64,000 bases of DNA from positions 434,001 to 498,000 of the forward strand of contig VZSE01006614.1 of NCBI GenBank assembly GCA_013398275.1, given 5' to 3'. The translations under genes were made by a program, and so were the position numbers. Below are positions 39,401 through 53,934 of the stretch, in pieces; position 1 is the stretch's first letter; every line of letters starts with the position of its first letter. This DNA is from Promerops cafer. Its lineage: Eukaryota; Chordata; Aves; Passeriformes; Nectariniidae. The notes below the pieces were generated by a model. That model searched no databases, had not been told where the DNA came from, and saw only the letters and a program-made list of their open reading frames with translations.

Positions 39401-42400
39401 AGGAAAGTCTTGAGCCCTAAAGCTGTAGCTTTACTTATGTAGTCATTCCATGCTCCCTCTCCATCATTTGAAGGCCTGTAGATCTTCCTCTCTATTGTTT
39501 TTAGGATTATGTTTGGTAAAGCTTGTAAACTAAGGGATAAATCAAAGGGATTTTGTGATCATAAAGATTTACAATCATCACTATATTACATACTTGAGTA
39601 GGGTTAAAATAACAACTCAATTTTAATTTAAAGGGGGGATGGGAGGAGTATATAAAGAATACTAGTTTTTATGTAGTTGTCTAGTAAACAACAACGTATA
39701 AGACTGCACAGCTTGGACAACAATTAGTGAGGAATACAAAGCTGGTCTCAGAGTATTTTCACAGTACCTTTTCAGTACCTTTGTTTCCTCTTTTGCAGGT
39801 CCTGAATTCACTTTAGCGTGTCTGAATTACTCAAGTGTTGTCAGCCTTAAATGTAAAATAAATCTTAATGCTGACATACAAATTAAAAGGCTTAGTGCTA
39901 GTAATTTAGAGTACTTCTTCCTTATCCCTCAGTTTCCTAGCCTTTCAACATGCCAGTCTGGTCATGTTTGTAGGCCATTCTTCTGAGTCCTTAAAGCGGA
40001 AATCTTCTCAGATGAAAAACTGAGTGGCACGCTTGACTGGTGAAACTTAGATGAAGAGAATAAAAAGATTCTTTAAATCTCATGATGAATTTTATACATT
40101 TGGCAAAATTTTTTAAGGTTCTTCCCATGGTTTTTGTGCCTTTTGTACCTTTGTACCTTTGTGGTAAGATGTGGAGTCTTACTAAACCCCTTTTGTCTAA
40201 AATCTTTAGAGCACCCACTGTGACTCAGCTTTGCAACAGCCATCACAGATCTTCCTCTTTGCCATATGGTGTGCCCAGTGTAGCACACATCACAAAAAAC
40301 TTCCCTTCAAACAGCCAACAGCTCTAATATGCAGAAGGTATTCAGCCACCAGAAATACCTTCTATAATGAGGAAAGAGCATGGGAGCTTGTACTTGGCAG
40401 TGGTGTGCACCATCCCTGTCACCGTGCTGTAACTGGTCCGTGCAGCCAAGAGTAATTATGAGAAATGTGTTGTTTTGTGAAGCACAGTGAAGGCTCTGTA
40501 CAAGTCTGCAAGCAGCTGAAGAGAAACTCAGCAGTGGGCGTGCATAAGGTCATGTTGGGATGAGGTAGGTGTGCATTCAGGGGTGATTAAAAAGAAATAA
40601 AATTAAATAAGCCTCCTTTGGATTCTAAAGTGTGATTTTAATTGAAAAGTATTAATATCAAACCAGTCACCAGCAAGAGGCTTTGTGAGAGTTCTGTTGG
40701 TCTTCTATAATGGAAGTGATACATGAAAAGAGGAAAATCAAAGAATAATGTGATTCCATAAAGGACTGTGTATCTATTGTAAAGGTGCTACCAGTATTCC
40801 CTGGGCTCTATCATTTCCCAATGAGTGATGAACCCGGGTTCCAAAGGCAGAGTATGCAACATTTGCATCCAGGTTTTGACATACTAGCAGAAATCTTACT
40901 TATAGGGGCAGACCCGAATTCTGCACTTGTATTTCAGTTTTTTTGAGTCTATGTCTAGAGCTTTGGAGAAAGTGAGGCACACTCTGAGTATCCTAAAATA
41001 GGCTAAAATCACAGGCTGGCTCTGCATTTCTATGTAGGACATCACAAAGTATTTTTGTTCTATATTTTTGCTCTGGACCTCCTATGATCTCCTGCTAAAG
41101 CTGCTAGCTTCTAGTGTCTAATGTCCTAAAAAGGCTGGTCAATCATTTAAAAAGCTCTGCTTTATCAGTTGACTTTTTGTGGTTCTTGTTGTCACTCTAC
41201 TGTCTGTTTTCCTACTTGTCATCTTTTCTTCCTCCTTTAGCTGGGTGTTTGAAATTAGTTTTAAAGGAATAAAATTACACCCATTTATTTACATAGCAGC
41301 TGTCAAAGCACGATACTCTGTTCTCCAGAAGCAAGCACACAAAAAAAGGTTCATCCTTCTGGTTTGCTATCTTGAAATTGCAGGGACTTGGGTTTTCTAA
41401 ACCCTCTTCCTTTATATGAGCAATGATTAAAAGAAAAAAAAATTCTGCCAGGAGCATGAAACCTCTAAGTTATTGTCACACTGGTGTCACTTGCTAAAGC
41501 CATGTAATAGGTTTGTCGGAGAGACCTGCAGAAGAAAGAACCATCTCTATCATTCAGTGGGAACTTGAAATAGGAAAGCTGTGACATAATTCCTTACGGT
41601 GTTTTCTTGGCATCAGCTCTATCTCCCCAGCTCTCATTCAGGCTGAAAGAAAGGGCTGTTTTGTTTTGTTGTGTTTTTGCAAGAGAGTAAAATAAAATAT
41701 TAACTGTGTTTTTCTTTTTAATATTGGGAGCATAATAAGGTCTCTTAAGAAAAAGGAAGCCAACCAGTAAGCCTGGAATGTCTCTCATTTCTTTAACAGC
41801 TACATAGTGTGTGCAGCTGAGATCTGCCAGTTGGATCCTAGCAGGGGAGAAACCACTTTAGTTTGTTTGGTTTGTATATGGAATAACATTTTTCTTGCCT
41901 TGGAATACTTGTTTGTCATCACTCCCCTTTTGTGTTTATGTTCTGCTTGGAAATAGTCTCCATGCTGTATATGCATTTGCCAGGATGTGCACATAAACAA
42001 TGTTCCATTATGGGCCGTTCTGCATACTCCTTATTTACACCATATACATTCACCAGTAAACACGGTGGGGAATGACAGAGAGCAAACTCTTCTAGGCCCC
42101 TTTTTTTCAGTTAGTCCAGACTTTCTGCCATATGCTTGCTGAGGTCCCACTTCTATTCATGTTTTTATTAGGTAGAAAAAAAGTGTCCAGACTTCACACA
42201 AAGCAGCTTTTGTGTTCTCTGTCAAAAAAAATCTTCTCCTATGAAATGTTGATAGAAGTACCCAGAGCCCTTGTGGGGGTGCAGAGTTTGAATAGGCCCG
42301 TGGTGAAAGCATGGGAGGGGAGAGGAGGGCAGCTGGGGTACAATTTTTGCTTCTTGTGTGCCGTGAACGAATATCACTTGAATTTCTTTTTCTCTAGTTT

Positions 42401-45400
42401 TCTATTTGGCAGCCAGGGTCATACCGCTCATCTTGACGCTTGTTACAAAGGTGATGTTTTTAAAGTTTTAAACTCTTTCAGAGTTTTAGCTGGAAGGGAT
42501 GAGAAAGGCAAAATATTGTTTAGTGTAGCATAAAATGGAAGTTTGACTTAGAATATATGCTGTTTAGTAAGACTATAGAACCATGGAAAAAAAGTCTTAC
42601 AGTGGCATAAATCATTTTTAGTGACTCTGCGCTTGAAAATGGTCAGATTAGATCTTTTTCTCATTGATTTTGTATTTGGTTAATGATTCCAGTTCTGAGA
42701 TCATAAAGCTATATAAGATGTAAAAGATACGGGAAAATATCTTTAACCTCTACATTTCAACTATGTGTTTCTTTTGACATTGAAATACTGCAATGACCTG
42801 GTAATGTTTTCCAATGTTTTAATTTTTGCTGATGTACAAAAATATCACAGAAGAGCTGATTCGTAATTATTACACATGGTATTGCATAAATTTCTCCCTA
42901 ATTAAAAAGCTTCTAAATTCTGAATAATCAATTTATGAAGACATGTGGTTTTGACAAATTATACATTTAATTTCTAAAGATTTATTAGAAATTTGACCTG
43001 CAGCTAGTTAATTATGGTTATAGTACTGATGCAGTAATTCTGGAGATTGATATAATGATATGGTTGCAAATTTATTTTGATATCACCTACCTTAGTAGGA
43101 GGACATGGGAATACACCTATATTTTGCACCATCTTGTTTATGGTGCAGGGAGGCATTAGTTTAATGAAGAACACAAATATTTGATAGGTCTGTGTTGGCA
43201 TTTATATGAAAGGGTACTTTCAACAGAACATAAGCATGTTGAACTTGGTTGTTCAGGTTTTACCCTTTTAAAGGGTACATTTCCAGTGGTGTCTGTGATA
43301 GTTTTAGGGGAATAATGATAGCAAAATATGAACTTCTTTAAAAACTCCATAATAAGAAATTAAATTGATTCTTCCTAATTAATTTTCAGATCACAAAATA
43401 TTTCTGAAGTAGCTCTGTTTGTACTAATCTCTCACCCACTATATTGGTACTCCTAGTTTTATGAAAGTCAGTAGCTAAGTCATTCAAGATGAGTTTTCAA
43501 GACATAATACAAGAAGCCAAATTAAATAATAAATAGAATTTTAAATTATAGCTTTCTATCCCATCTGGATTTGCAAGTGATGTATGAGAACCATAGAAAG
43601 AAAATGCAGATGAACTTTTAGAATATGAAATGTTTAGAAAAGCAAGGCATATCTTAACCATGTAGATAGTTCTTTCAGTAACACACAAAGGTTGCGTGTT
43701 TTTTTAAAGTAACTACGAAAAAAAGAAACTTTCAACAGGACTGTGGTTTCTTCTGACTGGTCTGAATGGGAACTGAGGAGCTGCTGCTGAGCAGCAATTT
43801 TACTTCTTGAAGAGATGTTGGTGGGAGGTGTGTGTTACAGAACCTGCTGTGTCCATGTGTGAGAGTGGTGGGTGGGGGAAGAAGAGCAGAATATGACCTG
43901 GTTCCAGGCTTTTCTCCTCTTACCTTCAGGTGAGAGTGTCCTTGGGTCTTCCAGAGTAAAGGTATAGTCTTACCCTGCTTGTCTGAACTGGGGCAGTGTC
44001 ACTGGTGCCGGCCTTTCCAAGCATTGTTTAATGCCCGTTCTACCATGAGTCCAATTCTGCCTGTAAAAAGAAAGAAAAGCAGAAATAGACAGAGCTCACT
44101 TGCTGTGACCAGAAGACAGTCAAAAGTAAGTGTAATATCACATCAGCCTGATCTCTTATTTTCTCCTCTGGAAACTTAGTAGCTCCTTTTTCCTAACAGT
44201 GTGCAGCTGTGGCTCAAAGCAGTGAAGTGTGACCACACCAGGGATGCCCTGAGTGAGGACATGTGCCCTTCCTGGTCCCCAGGGACCGTCTAGCTCTCTT
44301 ACAAGGGAGAAAACTATTGTAGCTGAATTCTAACATTTTAAAAATAGAGAGCTTTAGGAGGCTTTGTCTTAGATATTGATTTTTTTAGATTTGAACTTTG
44401 TTATTTCTGATAACCAGAAGAATATGAATAGTGCTATGCTAATAGTATGTAGTATTTGTGCTTACATTTGATATGTATACAGCAAAGTGTAATTCAGTTC
44501 TAAAAACAAAATAGGGAAATAGCTGTGATTAAATAAATAGAGATTCCCAAATACATCAAATTACTTGATGTCAGTAATTAGAAAGGACTATTAGAAGAAA
44601 ACCAACTATTATTATAAGATTTGCTGGAGTTATTTCAGAGTTTACAATAATCAACCTGTACAATTCTGCATGAAAGCAACACATCATCTGATGGTGAAAA
44701 ATTCTCTTTTAGAGTAATTAAGTACTATCTATGCCAGCTGAGGACTCTTTAATTCCTCAGTAATTATCGAGACAGAAGTCAATGAGTGGGCAGAATTTGG
44801 GTGAGAAAGACTATTGGTACTTGATAAATGCAGTCTGGATAGGGTCCCCACAGACTAAGCATGAACTATTTGATGAGAAATACATTTTGTGTTTTACATA
44901 TGTCACAAAACCTGATGATATAAAATATCATTTAGACTGACGTGAGCTCCCTGCATTCTCTGTTCATTGTACCATCAGTATCCTGTGGTGAGTCAGATAG
45001 CTTTGCTTTTACCCTGGTAAAAAAAAAGCTGGTAGCACTCAACTAATTTTTTTCCAAACCATTTTTGCAAACCTATGAAATTATTCTGTAGCAGGAGAAG
45101 GAAAAGGTCTCTTAAATCATTCCAGATATGTTAACTGGGAAAGGGTTAATCTGCCCTCAGGAGTTGCTATGTAACTGAGTCCTGCTGGGAGAGTCAGGGT
45201 TTCCAGCCAATGGGACTCACCCCTACAATACAATGCATCTATCTTGTGTTTCTTACTTGTTGTCAGTTATTGGAGTTTTTCCTGAACTGGAATTACACTC
45301 CTGCTCCTTTCATACTCTCCCACTGAGTCTTAAATAATTGTATTCCACAACAAAGTCAGAAAATAACAGTACAATGGTGTACTTTTATCCCTGAAAATGT

Positions 45401-48400
45401 TACTTTGGACAACTTTGAGTGGTGTATAGAAAGATCTCTCATTTAGCAAAACTAGGAAACTTTTAAAAGATACGATTTCCCAAAGAACTTTAGGGTATAA
45501 CATGCTTTCGATTGCTTTCAGTCTTGCTGAAAGCCTTCTCCTACCTTTGTGTTCTACCTGTGCAGTCTTCACCACATTTTCTTGTGCAGAAAGAGCAGAA
45601 AAATGCCTCAACCTTAAACTGTTCCTTCCTGCCCAAGGCATTTCAAGAAGCGACTATTGATTTTCCCTGCATCCTGATTAGACTCTCTCCTTAGCTATTC
45701 CTCTTCTCTAAGGCCACTCAAGGCTTGAGGGCTGAAGCATGAATTCTTTAATTTCTTTTTTAGAAGAGCCAGGTGTGTTTTCTCAGCTCAAGCAAAGTCT
45801 CTCTGGTTGCGCCAATATATTTGTATGGAAGAGGTGGCACTTCTGAGGTTTTTTTTGTTGTTTTTTTTTTCTTCCCCTGGAGGAGATCCACCCACAGTCC
45901 CTTTGAAGGCTACTGATAAGATGAGGGAGAGACTAAGTCTAGCCTGTAAAAACACTGCTTAGAAATCTCTGCTCTGGCTGTTGGGTTCTGATAGGAAGCA
46001 TGAGAGTGGAGTGGTATCTGTCAACATGTCATTCAAGTCTCAGTAAGTTTTACACTTCACTTAGATCTTTGTGCCTCATTTTTTCCAGTGAGGTTTGGTC
46101 TGATAATTTGTGTTGGCAAAGCTCTTAGCTTTTCTTGCATGCTTGTGAAGTTCTACCTCCAAGCGACATAATGTTCCTGTATTGTTCAGCTAGCAGAATA
46201 GGCTTAAGTATCAGTGGTGTGCCCTTCTGCTCTTAGTAAGTCTGTTTAAAAAATAAAAGTAAAAAAAAAACCTAACAATTTTTAGACAAATTTAAGAATC
46301 CAACAGATGGACCTTTAACTTTTTTAAGGTTTAATTAGCATATATGCACCAACTTGTCGTTTAAGATCTGATTGGGGATAAGAACTTGCTGTACTTTTTA
46401 AGGAGAATTACAACACATTTCTCAGGATTAAGAATGTGCACATGCCTTTCTTGTAACTAAAGCTTCTATAGATTCAGGCTTACTTTACACAACCAACAAG
46501 CTTGATAATTCCTTGAAATAGCTTGGCCACAACTCTGTCTTTTGGTAGATAGAATGGATGGATGCAGTAAGGGTGAGATCCCAAAGCCATTTGGCAAAGG
46601 ACAGAACACACATTGTTCTTCCCATGTCTCTATATGAAGTCGAGTAAGTCTGTTTTTCTAATAGTCTAATAACAATACAGGGAAGATCAGTGTCCCATGA
46701 ATGAGAAGCCTGTTCTTGAGGATGCTTGCTCAAAACTGTGATTGGATTGAAAGAAATGGGGTTTTTTTCCAGTGTGATGACAAGGTCTGTGCAGAGCTGT
46801 TCAGTCAGAAGAAGGGTCAAGATACCCAAATGAAGAGTTTTTGGTCTAGTTTATTCAAAACCGGTTTGTTAGTTTTATAGATCTGTCAAGCCTGATATGC
46901 TGAGGGACAGCCACATGCTTAGAGACCACCTTGCATGTCCACCACTAAATTTGGCCTAAAGGTCCCAAAAGGGCAAAAAAATCCGTGATACTGCACAAAG
47001 CCTGGGGCAGTATGCTGTTCACCACCACAATATCTAACTGCACCCCAGCTCTGTAAGTTGTCTTTGATTAAAGCATGTGTGTCAGGTTGTGATTCCCTGA
47101 ACATGGACACATGTGTGGACATTCAATCCCTTCTGTGGCCCAATATGGGAGTCTTGCAATCTGAGGGTATGGGAATTTGCAGATCTATTTAATCCTGTGG
47201 GACTAAATTAGTGAAGCATTTTGGGACTATGCAAATTTTTCTTTGTTGGCTTAAATTGCACAAGTCACGTAGAATTTGAGGAATGTACTAAAGAACAACT
47301 TGATAAGTATATTCTAGTAGAGTTTGAAAACCATCTTTTGAACATTTCAGACTGGACGTCATTGAAGGTGCCATTGCTTGTTCTGAATGCAAGTGAGGTT
47401 CAGCCCAGCCTGACTTTTCCTGAGATCTCATCTATGTTCGAATGTTACATTGGTATAACAACGTAGGGTGAGAAAGCAGTTGTTCCTTTTTGAAACAGTG
47501 TTACCTGTCACAGCCCAGTTACTGTAGTATAAAAGGAATATACAGAATCCCTTACCTGCTCAACAGTAGCTACACTATGATAACCTGTATGCTTGTAAAA
47601 CTGACCCCATTTAGTAAAGTTTACTTTTCAGGCAACATCAATAAATTTACAGTGATAACAGTGTCCCTCAGAGGACATGTGCCCTCACTTAATTCACACA
47701 TTATTGATGGCACATGTTCTACAAAAGAAACCAGACATCGATTTGCTAAATGTATACCTCAGCTTCTGGGTAATTCTATCTCATTTACAGCAAAAATTTA
47801 CGTAGGCTGTTCCCAAACAGAAAGCATATCTGCATGACAGAAACAAAGGTGTGAAAGTACATTGCATTAGGGCAGCAGGAAGAGTGGAGGTGTTGGCATG
47901 ATGACCATCATGACCGGCAAATTTCAGGCAATGTCACCACGTTGTCATTGCTGTCATTACCCCTGCTAGCCAGGTATCTATGCCAACACATTTTCCAGTC
48001 ACCCCTTCATTCTTCTTTCTAAGATACCCAGAGATAGGATACTGGGCTGTTCTTTCAGTGTTTGATGTAGGTTTGGGAACTAGCTAAGTGGGAACTGGAT
48101 TGTCACGAATACGCATGTCAAGCTTCCGAGTGTGGATCTATTGCAGTTTACATTCATGGCATAATCCAGTCCAGTCTTCATTGGACTTTATGTGACCAGA
48201 GCTCTGCTCAAGTGTGTTTCAGCCATTTCAGGCCTCTGCCAACCCTATATATGGGTTGTCCTTGTCAGAAGTGCAGGAGCACAAGCCTTAAATGCTGCTT
48301 AAGTCTGACTTAAATTAAATGGGGCTTGGGTAAGGTTAGTCTTTGTTAGGATATATGTATGTATTGAGCTGGAGGTCCAGTCACTGCTTGGTAACTTTGG

Positions 48401-51400
48401 TCTTTGTCTGGAAGAAAGCCATCAGGGCTAACTTTTCATCAAGAGTTTAAGCTGCAATTAGTGAACCTGTAGAAGAAGCACACTTGTTCCAATTTATATT
48501 CTGATTCTGGTTACAACTAGGGTGGTAAGATGCCTATGTTTGGAGCTCCCATTTATTCTGCATGTTCTCAGATTATTTATTTATACATTCTGAGACACCT
48601 TGCAGGATATCAGAGCATCAGGAAATACTACCCTTTTCTTAGGTAACTTTCTTTTTTCTACCTCCTTAAAAAAGGCAGAAACCAAGTAGTTACTTGAACA
48701 GCCTTTTTGAATCTCTGTTTTAGTTTTAATGGAGCTCTGTGCTCTTTCACCTTCAGCCAACCATAAGCATATTCAGCATATAGGAAGCTTAATTGTTAGT
48801 AGTAGTATTCTTCGCAGTTTAATATTCAGCATTTCTACTTGCTCTTCTGCTCTTTCATACATCTTGATTCTACTTAGGTTTTATAGATCTCCCAACCTTC
48901 ATTCTCCCTGGATTATATAATGCAATGTGTCAGTGCCATGCATGGCACTCCAGTTACCTCAGCATTTCCATTATAATTCTATGTTTTGAGGGATTTATAG
49001 GCTAACAGTAAAAATCTCTTTCTTGGCTAAATCTTGAAACAGCAGTTTCTAGTCATTTAAAAAGAAAACAAAATGAAACAAACCTTTTTTTCCTCACTTC
49101 TTTTTTTTTTTTCTGGCAACCATTTAGCAGTGGTGTTTGCACTGCAGGATCCTCATAAACAGCAAGTGTAGATTCAATATGTAGCCAGTGTTTAATAATG
49201 ATCTTTTCTTTTTATATTCTTAAAAAATGCATGTAGTCCTCTCGTCATGCATATGATGTCATTGCCTCTTTGCCAACCTTTCAGGAGCCTGCAGCCATCA
49301 GCCTTTGGGGCCTCAAAAAGGTGCAGTTTGGTCTCTCTCTTTTATTTGCAATGTGGATGAATTTTACAGTGGTTTTTTGTTTGTTTGACTGTTTTTTAAA
49401 AGTTATCCTTCTTTATCTCAAAGCCTAATAACTTACTATCTACTTCTGTGTCGCAGAGCTACAAATTTATCCCAATCTAAAAAGACATTGGCTATCTATG
49501 ACTATCTAGAATATCAGGGCTATTACCAAAATAAAAAAAATTTGGAAGGGATATTAAATCTCATGCTTTAATGCTTAAATGATTTGCTGTTACAGAATAG
49601 GCTATTAGAGGACCTATGGAGTTATACTTTGCCAATCACTAGGGATTCCTGTATTTTCCTTAGAAAGATCTAGTAGCAGTCACTCTTAGAAATGGATTGC
49701 TGAGCCAGATACACTCCCAGTTTTATCATGTAGGGCAATTCTCCCCTGGCTCCAGGCCAAAGGATTGTATGGATTCTAAGAAACATGGTTGTATGCTCAA
49801 GTTTGTGGAGATGAATTATTTCTATAGCCTTTAAGTTAAGCAATCAGCTTTAAAGGCATCTTTACAAATACATATCCACTGATTAAAACAGACAAAAAGC
49901 CTTTATCAGTAAGTGATTTGCAAACTGGTTTCATGCCTGAGTTCTGGGTCTGGAGATGACTAATTCTGCTTTTCCCATCTAAAATAAAATACTGCTGTGC
50001 ACTGAATTGTCTTTTGCCAGTTGCTGTTATATTTCAGGCCTGAAATAATTCTTTCTCCTAGTGCAAATTTCTGTTTCGGTCATTGCAAGCTCTGCATAGT
50101 AGTGTATAGCAGACTGAAGAAACCCCTTTTTTACTTAATTTCACTGTATTTCATATTTTTACCATGTCATTTGTGCTATTTCATGCCAGTAATTTTACTG
50201 GTTGACTTTCTCCAGGGCACTTCTTGCCCATTTCCTAGGACTACCTTAGAGTTTTAAATATTCAGCCATTCTCTTGTGACCTAGTGATTTTCTTTCCCAT
50301 AATCTTTTGACATCATTCATGTGCTCAAGACATGAAGAAAATATCCTTCAAGACTAAAAACTACAAGTAGTGAAGGGGGAATTCAGGTTTTCAGATTTTT
50401 CAGATTTGTATCACCAATTGGGGGGGGAGGAGGGAAAAAAAAAACTGCCGAGGCAGGCAAGTACTGTTTCATATTAACATCTATCGTCAATGAAGAGGTA
50501 AAAATCAAAGCCCCTGTGTGTGAGGCAGGGTTAGTGAACTGCCAGTGATTCTCCCAGCAACTGACACAAAGGAATCTGTGAGTATCAAAGCTGAGGCAGC
50601 AAGCTTAGTGTCAGCTCTTGCCTAGGGAGTAGAAGAAAACATCACTTTGTCTCTGCTTTCACTGCTTAAACACACACATCATTCACTAGTAACCATTTAC
50701 TCTGCTGTCAAAACTGTTTCAAGAGAGTGCTACATTTGATTAATAGTAAAATGCATGCAAAAGAAAAAAAAGTCTGCTTCCCCTGAGGTACTTAGTTGGG
50801 GAGAATTTCTGCATGCACTTCTTAATTTTTCCATCCTATAAATATGCCTGTAATGTTCCAGAAGTGCTCTGTTGCTTCTAGTAAAGTCATTTTTATTAGA
50901 GAGCCTGGTGCACTCATCCTAATTCTAGTTAATGCTCTCTCTCTCTCAGCGAAGCACATTATGGCATCCTCAGCCTCTTGTACTAACAAAAAAGTGACCA
51001 GCACAACCATGTGTGCAGTACATGATTCATAGTGCTGCTTTCTGAATTGTCCAGTGGGTAATTGCAGTACAAAAACCAGAGAAACAGATGTAGACCCTAA
51101 ACCTTGGCTGTAAATTTTTGTTTTATGATTATGGGTTTCAAATGTGCTATGTCACACTGACAAATATACAGTAACACCAGAGGAAATAGATTTCTGAATT
51201 GAACTTGTGCTTTTTATTTCACTTATAGCTAAGAATATGTTTATTGTAAAGTTTCTGCTATCACAGTCTGAGAGAAAACAGATCAAAGCACTGATGTGAA
51301 ACCACAATTTCTTTGCATGGACAAAGTCAAAGATATTGGAGAGTTGTTGCCTCCTCACCCCTCTATTGGTGCTGGGTAGGCATTTAAAATATGTGGCAGT

Positions 51401-52180
51401 ACTTAAGGTTTCGTTACATTTGAGCTAGAGGACTACTAGTTAGCACAATAATTATGATTAGTCCTGACCTAAATTAGAAAATACTCCTCATTTTATGAGT
51501 GTAGCTTTTCTTGATAGTCTGCTGAAGAAAAACAAGTATTGTGCTATTTCAAAGTGAAGTAAGAGATGCATAGGTTACTGTATTGTAGAAATAGTGTGTG
51601 AGCAAACCATTGGGCTATTTGAGGAATTTTTAAATTACATGTGCATTTAGTACTAAATATAAGCATTAGTGCAACTATTATTTGTAACAAAGCATGATGA
51701 GCTATCTGGCTCATTTTGATACAGTGAGAAAAAGCAGGTTTTTTTTCCAATTCGTACACACTTAAGCATCACTTCTCGACATTTACTTTCAGAAGTTGTC
51801 ACTCTACATTTTGAGGTACAACTGACAGTTTGGGGTTTTTTTTAATATGGTATTATAAGACTGCTAATGGGATAAACATAACTATTTCTGTTTGTCTGAT
51901 TCTGTTTACTTTTAACTCACATAGGCAACATGTTTTTCTTGGCATAAGCTTAAACTGTTCCAAGAACCCTGGTCCACACAAAAAGCTGTTTTCTCCCTAA
52001 ATTGGAGACTGAAAAAAAACATACTGTGTTTTGTGTCATCCTTTCCAGTTATTTCTGTGGTGATACATTACGTATTCCAAACTTCTCGTGCATCCTGTGT
52101 CGCCTGGTTAGAAAATAACTGTCTGTTAATTTAGCTTTGCTATTCCAAACAAAACTGTAGCAATGTAGCCAGCCAAGATT
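33457..52180. other. Non-coding stretch, no gene recognised
   Basis: About 18.7 kb of A/T-rich unique sequence with no exon, RNA gene or transposon that I can name. Open frames at about 46829-46485 (minus, 114 codons) and 47221-47466 plus 47490-47837 (plus, 81 and 115 codons) cluster together but show no recognisable domain. A segment at about 37060-37420 is GC-richer than its flanks. By the known layout of RARB, this DNA should be intron between the P1 and P2 promoters, or 5' flank of P2. Confidence 0.5.
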
Positions 52181-52197
52181 AAAAAAAAAAAAAAAAA
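52181..52197 (+). repeat. A17 homopolymer
   Basis: A run of seventeen A residues. No retroposed gene body or target-site duplication is visible around it, so it is listed as a simple homopolymer. Confidence 0.9.
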
Positions 52198-53409
52198 GTT
52201 TAGCCACTTTTCCACTTGGCTATTTTAATGCAACAAACACTGTTTTGCTGTGCTGAAATAGTTTAAACAAGCCTTCCCTGAAGGATGGCTTTTTCAGTAA
52301 GTGTATGCTGTGCATAAATTTTAGATTAGAGAGTGTCAGGGGCTTCTTCAACTGCAGGAGTTCAGGCTGGGGGAGGACACCCCAAACGGCTGAGAAAGTC
52401 CTTAAAAAGTCCTTTAAAAAGACGCTGTTAAACTCCAGCATTTGTAACTCTTCTGCCTGAAGGGAAGAGGGAAAGAGAGACTGCCTGCTGCAGGGACACT
52501 ACAGCTCTCCCTTTGAGGGGGGAAGGAGGCTAAGGAAAGCTTTTGTTTTAATCTCTTCAAAAGGATTTGCTTCCAGATTGCAGCAGGTCTTTTTGCTGGC
52601 CGCTGGTTTTCAATGTGGGTATATCAGTTTCAGGGAACAAGTGCGTGTGCTGTGTGGGGGATTTGTTTTGTGGTTTGGGGTTTTTTGTAAATTCTTGAAT
52701 CTGTGTGAAAAGTTTTGTTAATACAATCTGCAGGCATTGTCAGAGAGCTTTCGGTTCATCAAAGGACTTTTTGTGGAGAGGGGACACCACATCCATTAAA
52801 GTGGCTGCGCAGGTCCCAGGGTGAGTCTCTCTCCAGCATTTCTTTACGGTCGCCAGTGGTGTGCCATGCCTGCTCAGTGTGCCCCTCTCTGCCCGACTGC
52901 TATCTTGGGCTTTGCAAGAAATGGGCAATAATCAAGTGTTCCATTTTCTAGTTTCTGCACCTGAGCTTGCTTTGGAGCAGGGAAGCAAGGCTCCTGTGTG
53001 CCTTGCTCCTGGATGATGCTCACTGCTGGGGCTGAGGTGGCTTGGCTTATTCATTTAAAATTGAAGCATGCATGTGGTTATTGAGCTCATATCCTTCCCA
53101 CTGGGGTGGAGGGAGTGTTTCCAGGCTGTTGTTTCTAATTTTTAAAGTGTCCATAGGAATAAGAACTGGTGGAAGCCTCCATGGAGTCTTTCTCGGTGAA
53201 CAAGATTTTGGAGAAGGTAGTTACCTACCTAAAAAGCACCGAGCTCTCTGCTGGCTTCATGAAGTGGTGGGCCCGCACAGGGCTGAATGTGGCATCGTGG
53301 CCACAGACTTGGGAAGCCTTTGACACCTAGACCGGCCATGAGGGAGGGCTGTTGGCAGCGTGGTTTAGCACAGACCTTAGTGGGTGGGAGCAGCCCCTTG
53401 CCTTCGGAG
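52198..53409. other. Upstream flank of the RARB P2 CpG island
   Basis: Unique sequence that rises gradually in GC content toward the CpG island. One interval, 52734-52820, is bounded by a plausible acceptor (CTGCAG) and a good donor (CCAGG|GTGAGT). It could be a non-coding exon, but nothing else supports it. No other feature is seen. Confidence 0.4.
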
Positions 53410-53884
53410 TGGCTGTGGGGGCTTGGCCGGGGCCGCCTGCCCGGGGGAGGTCTCCCCGCTCAGCACCATGGGCTGGGTCCTGTTCCCTATGGATTAGCTC
53501 GTGGCCTTTCTCCCCTCCCGGGGAGCTGGGGCTCGTTAGCCCTCTGAAAGCTGATACAGCCCCTCCGGGGCCACACGAGCGGCACCAGCCCCTCTCTGCT
53601 AATCAGAGACAGGCAGGACCCGGCGGCGGCGGGGCTGGGGAGGGAGAAGAAGGGATGCGTGGCTGCTTCCTGCCCTGGGCTCAGTGGTGGGGACAGACCC
53701 TCCCGGGCAGTGCCAAATCTGACCCATCGGGGAAGCCAGGGAGCGCTGGGTGACTTAGGAGCCGGGGTGAGGGATGGATGGTGAGGAGAGATGCGGCCTG
53801 ACCGCTCCCCCCCCGCCCAGGAGGGACGGGCCCCTGCGATTCCCCGCTGGGAGTGGGGCTGGCACCGGCCGCAGTCGCTGCGAG

Positions 53885-53934
53885 TGGTATTGAGCGGGGT
53901 CCCCGCGGGTGGCATTGAGCGGGGTCCCCGCTGG
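53885..53934 (+). repeat. 25-bp tandem duplication in the P2 CpG island
   Basis: Two adjacent 25-bp units (53885-53909 and 53910-53934) differ at only two positions. Each contains the odd palindrome GCGGGGTCCCCGC, so the pair gives two short GC-rich hairpin-capable sites. It looks like a recent local duplication about 600 bp upstream of the inferred start site. Confidence 0.9.
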
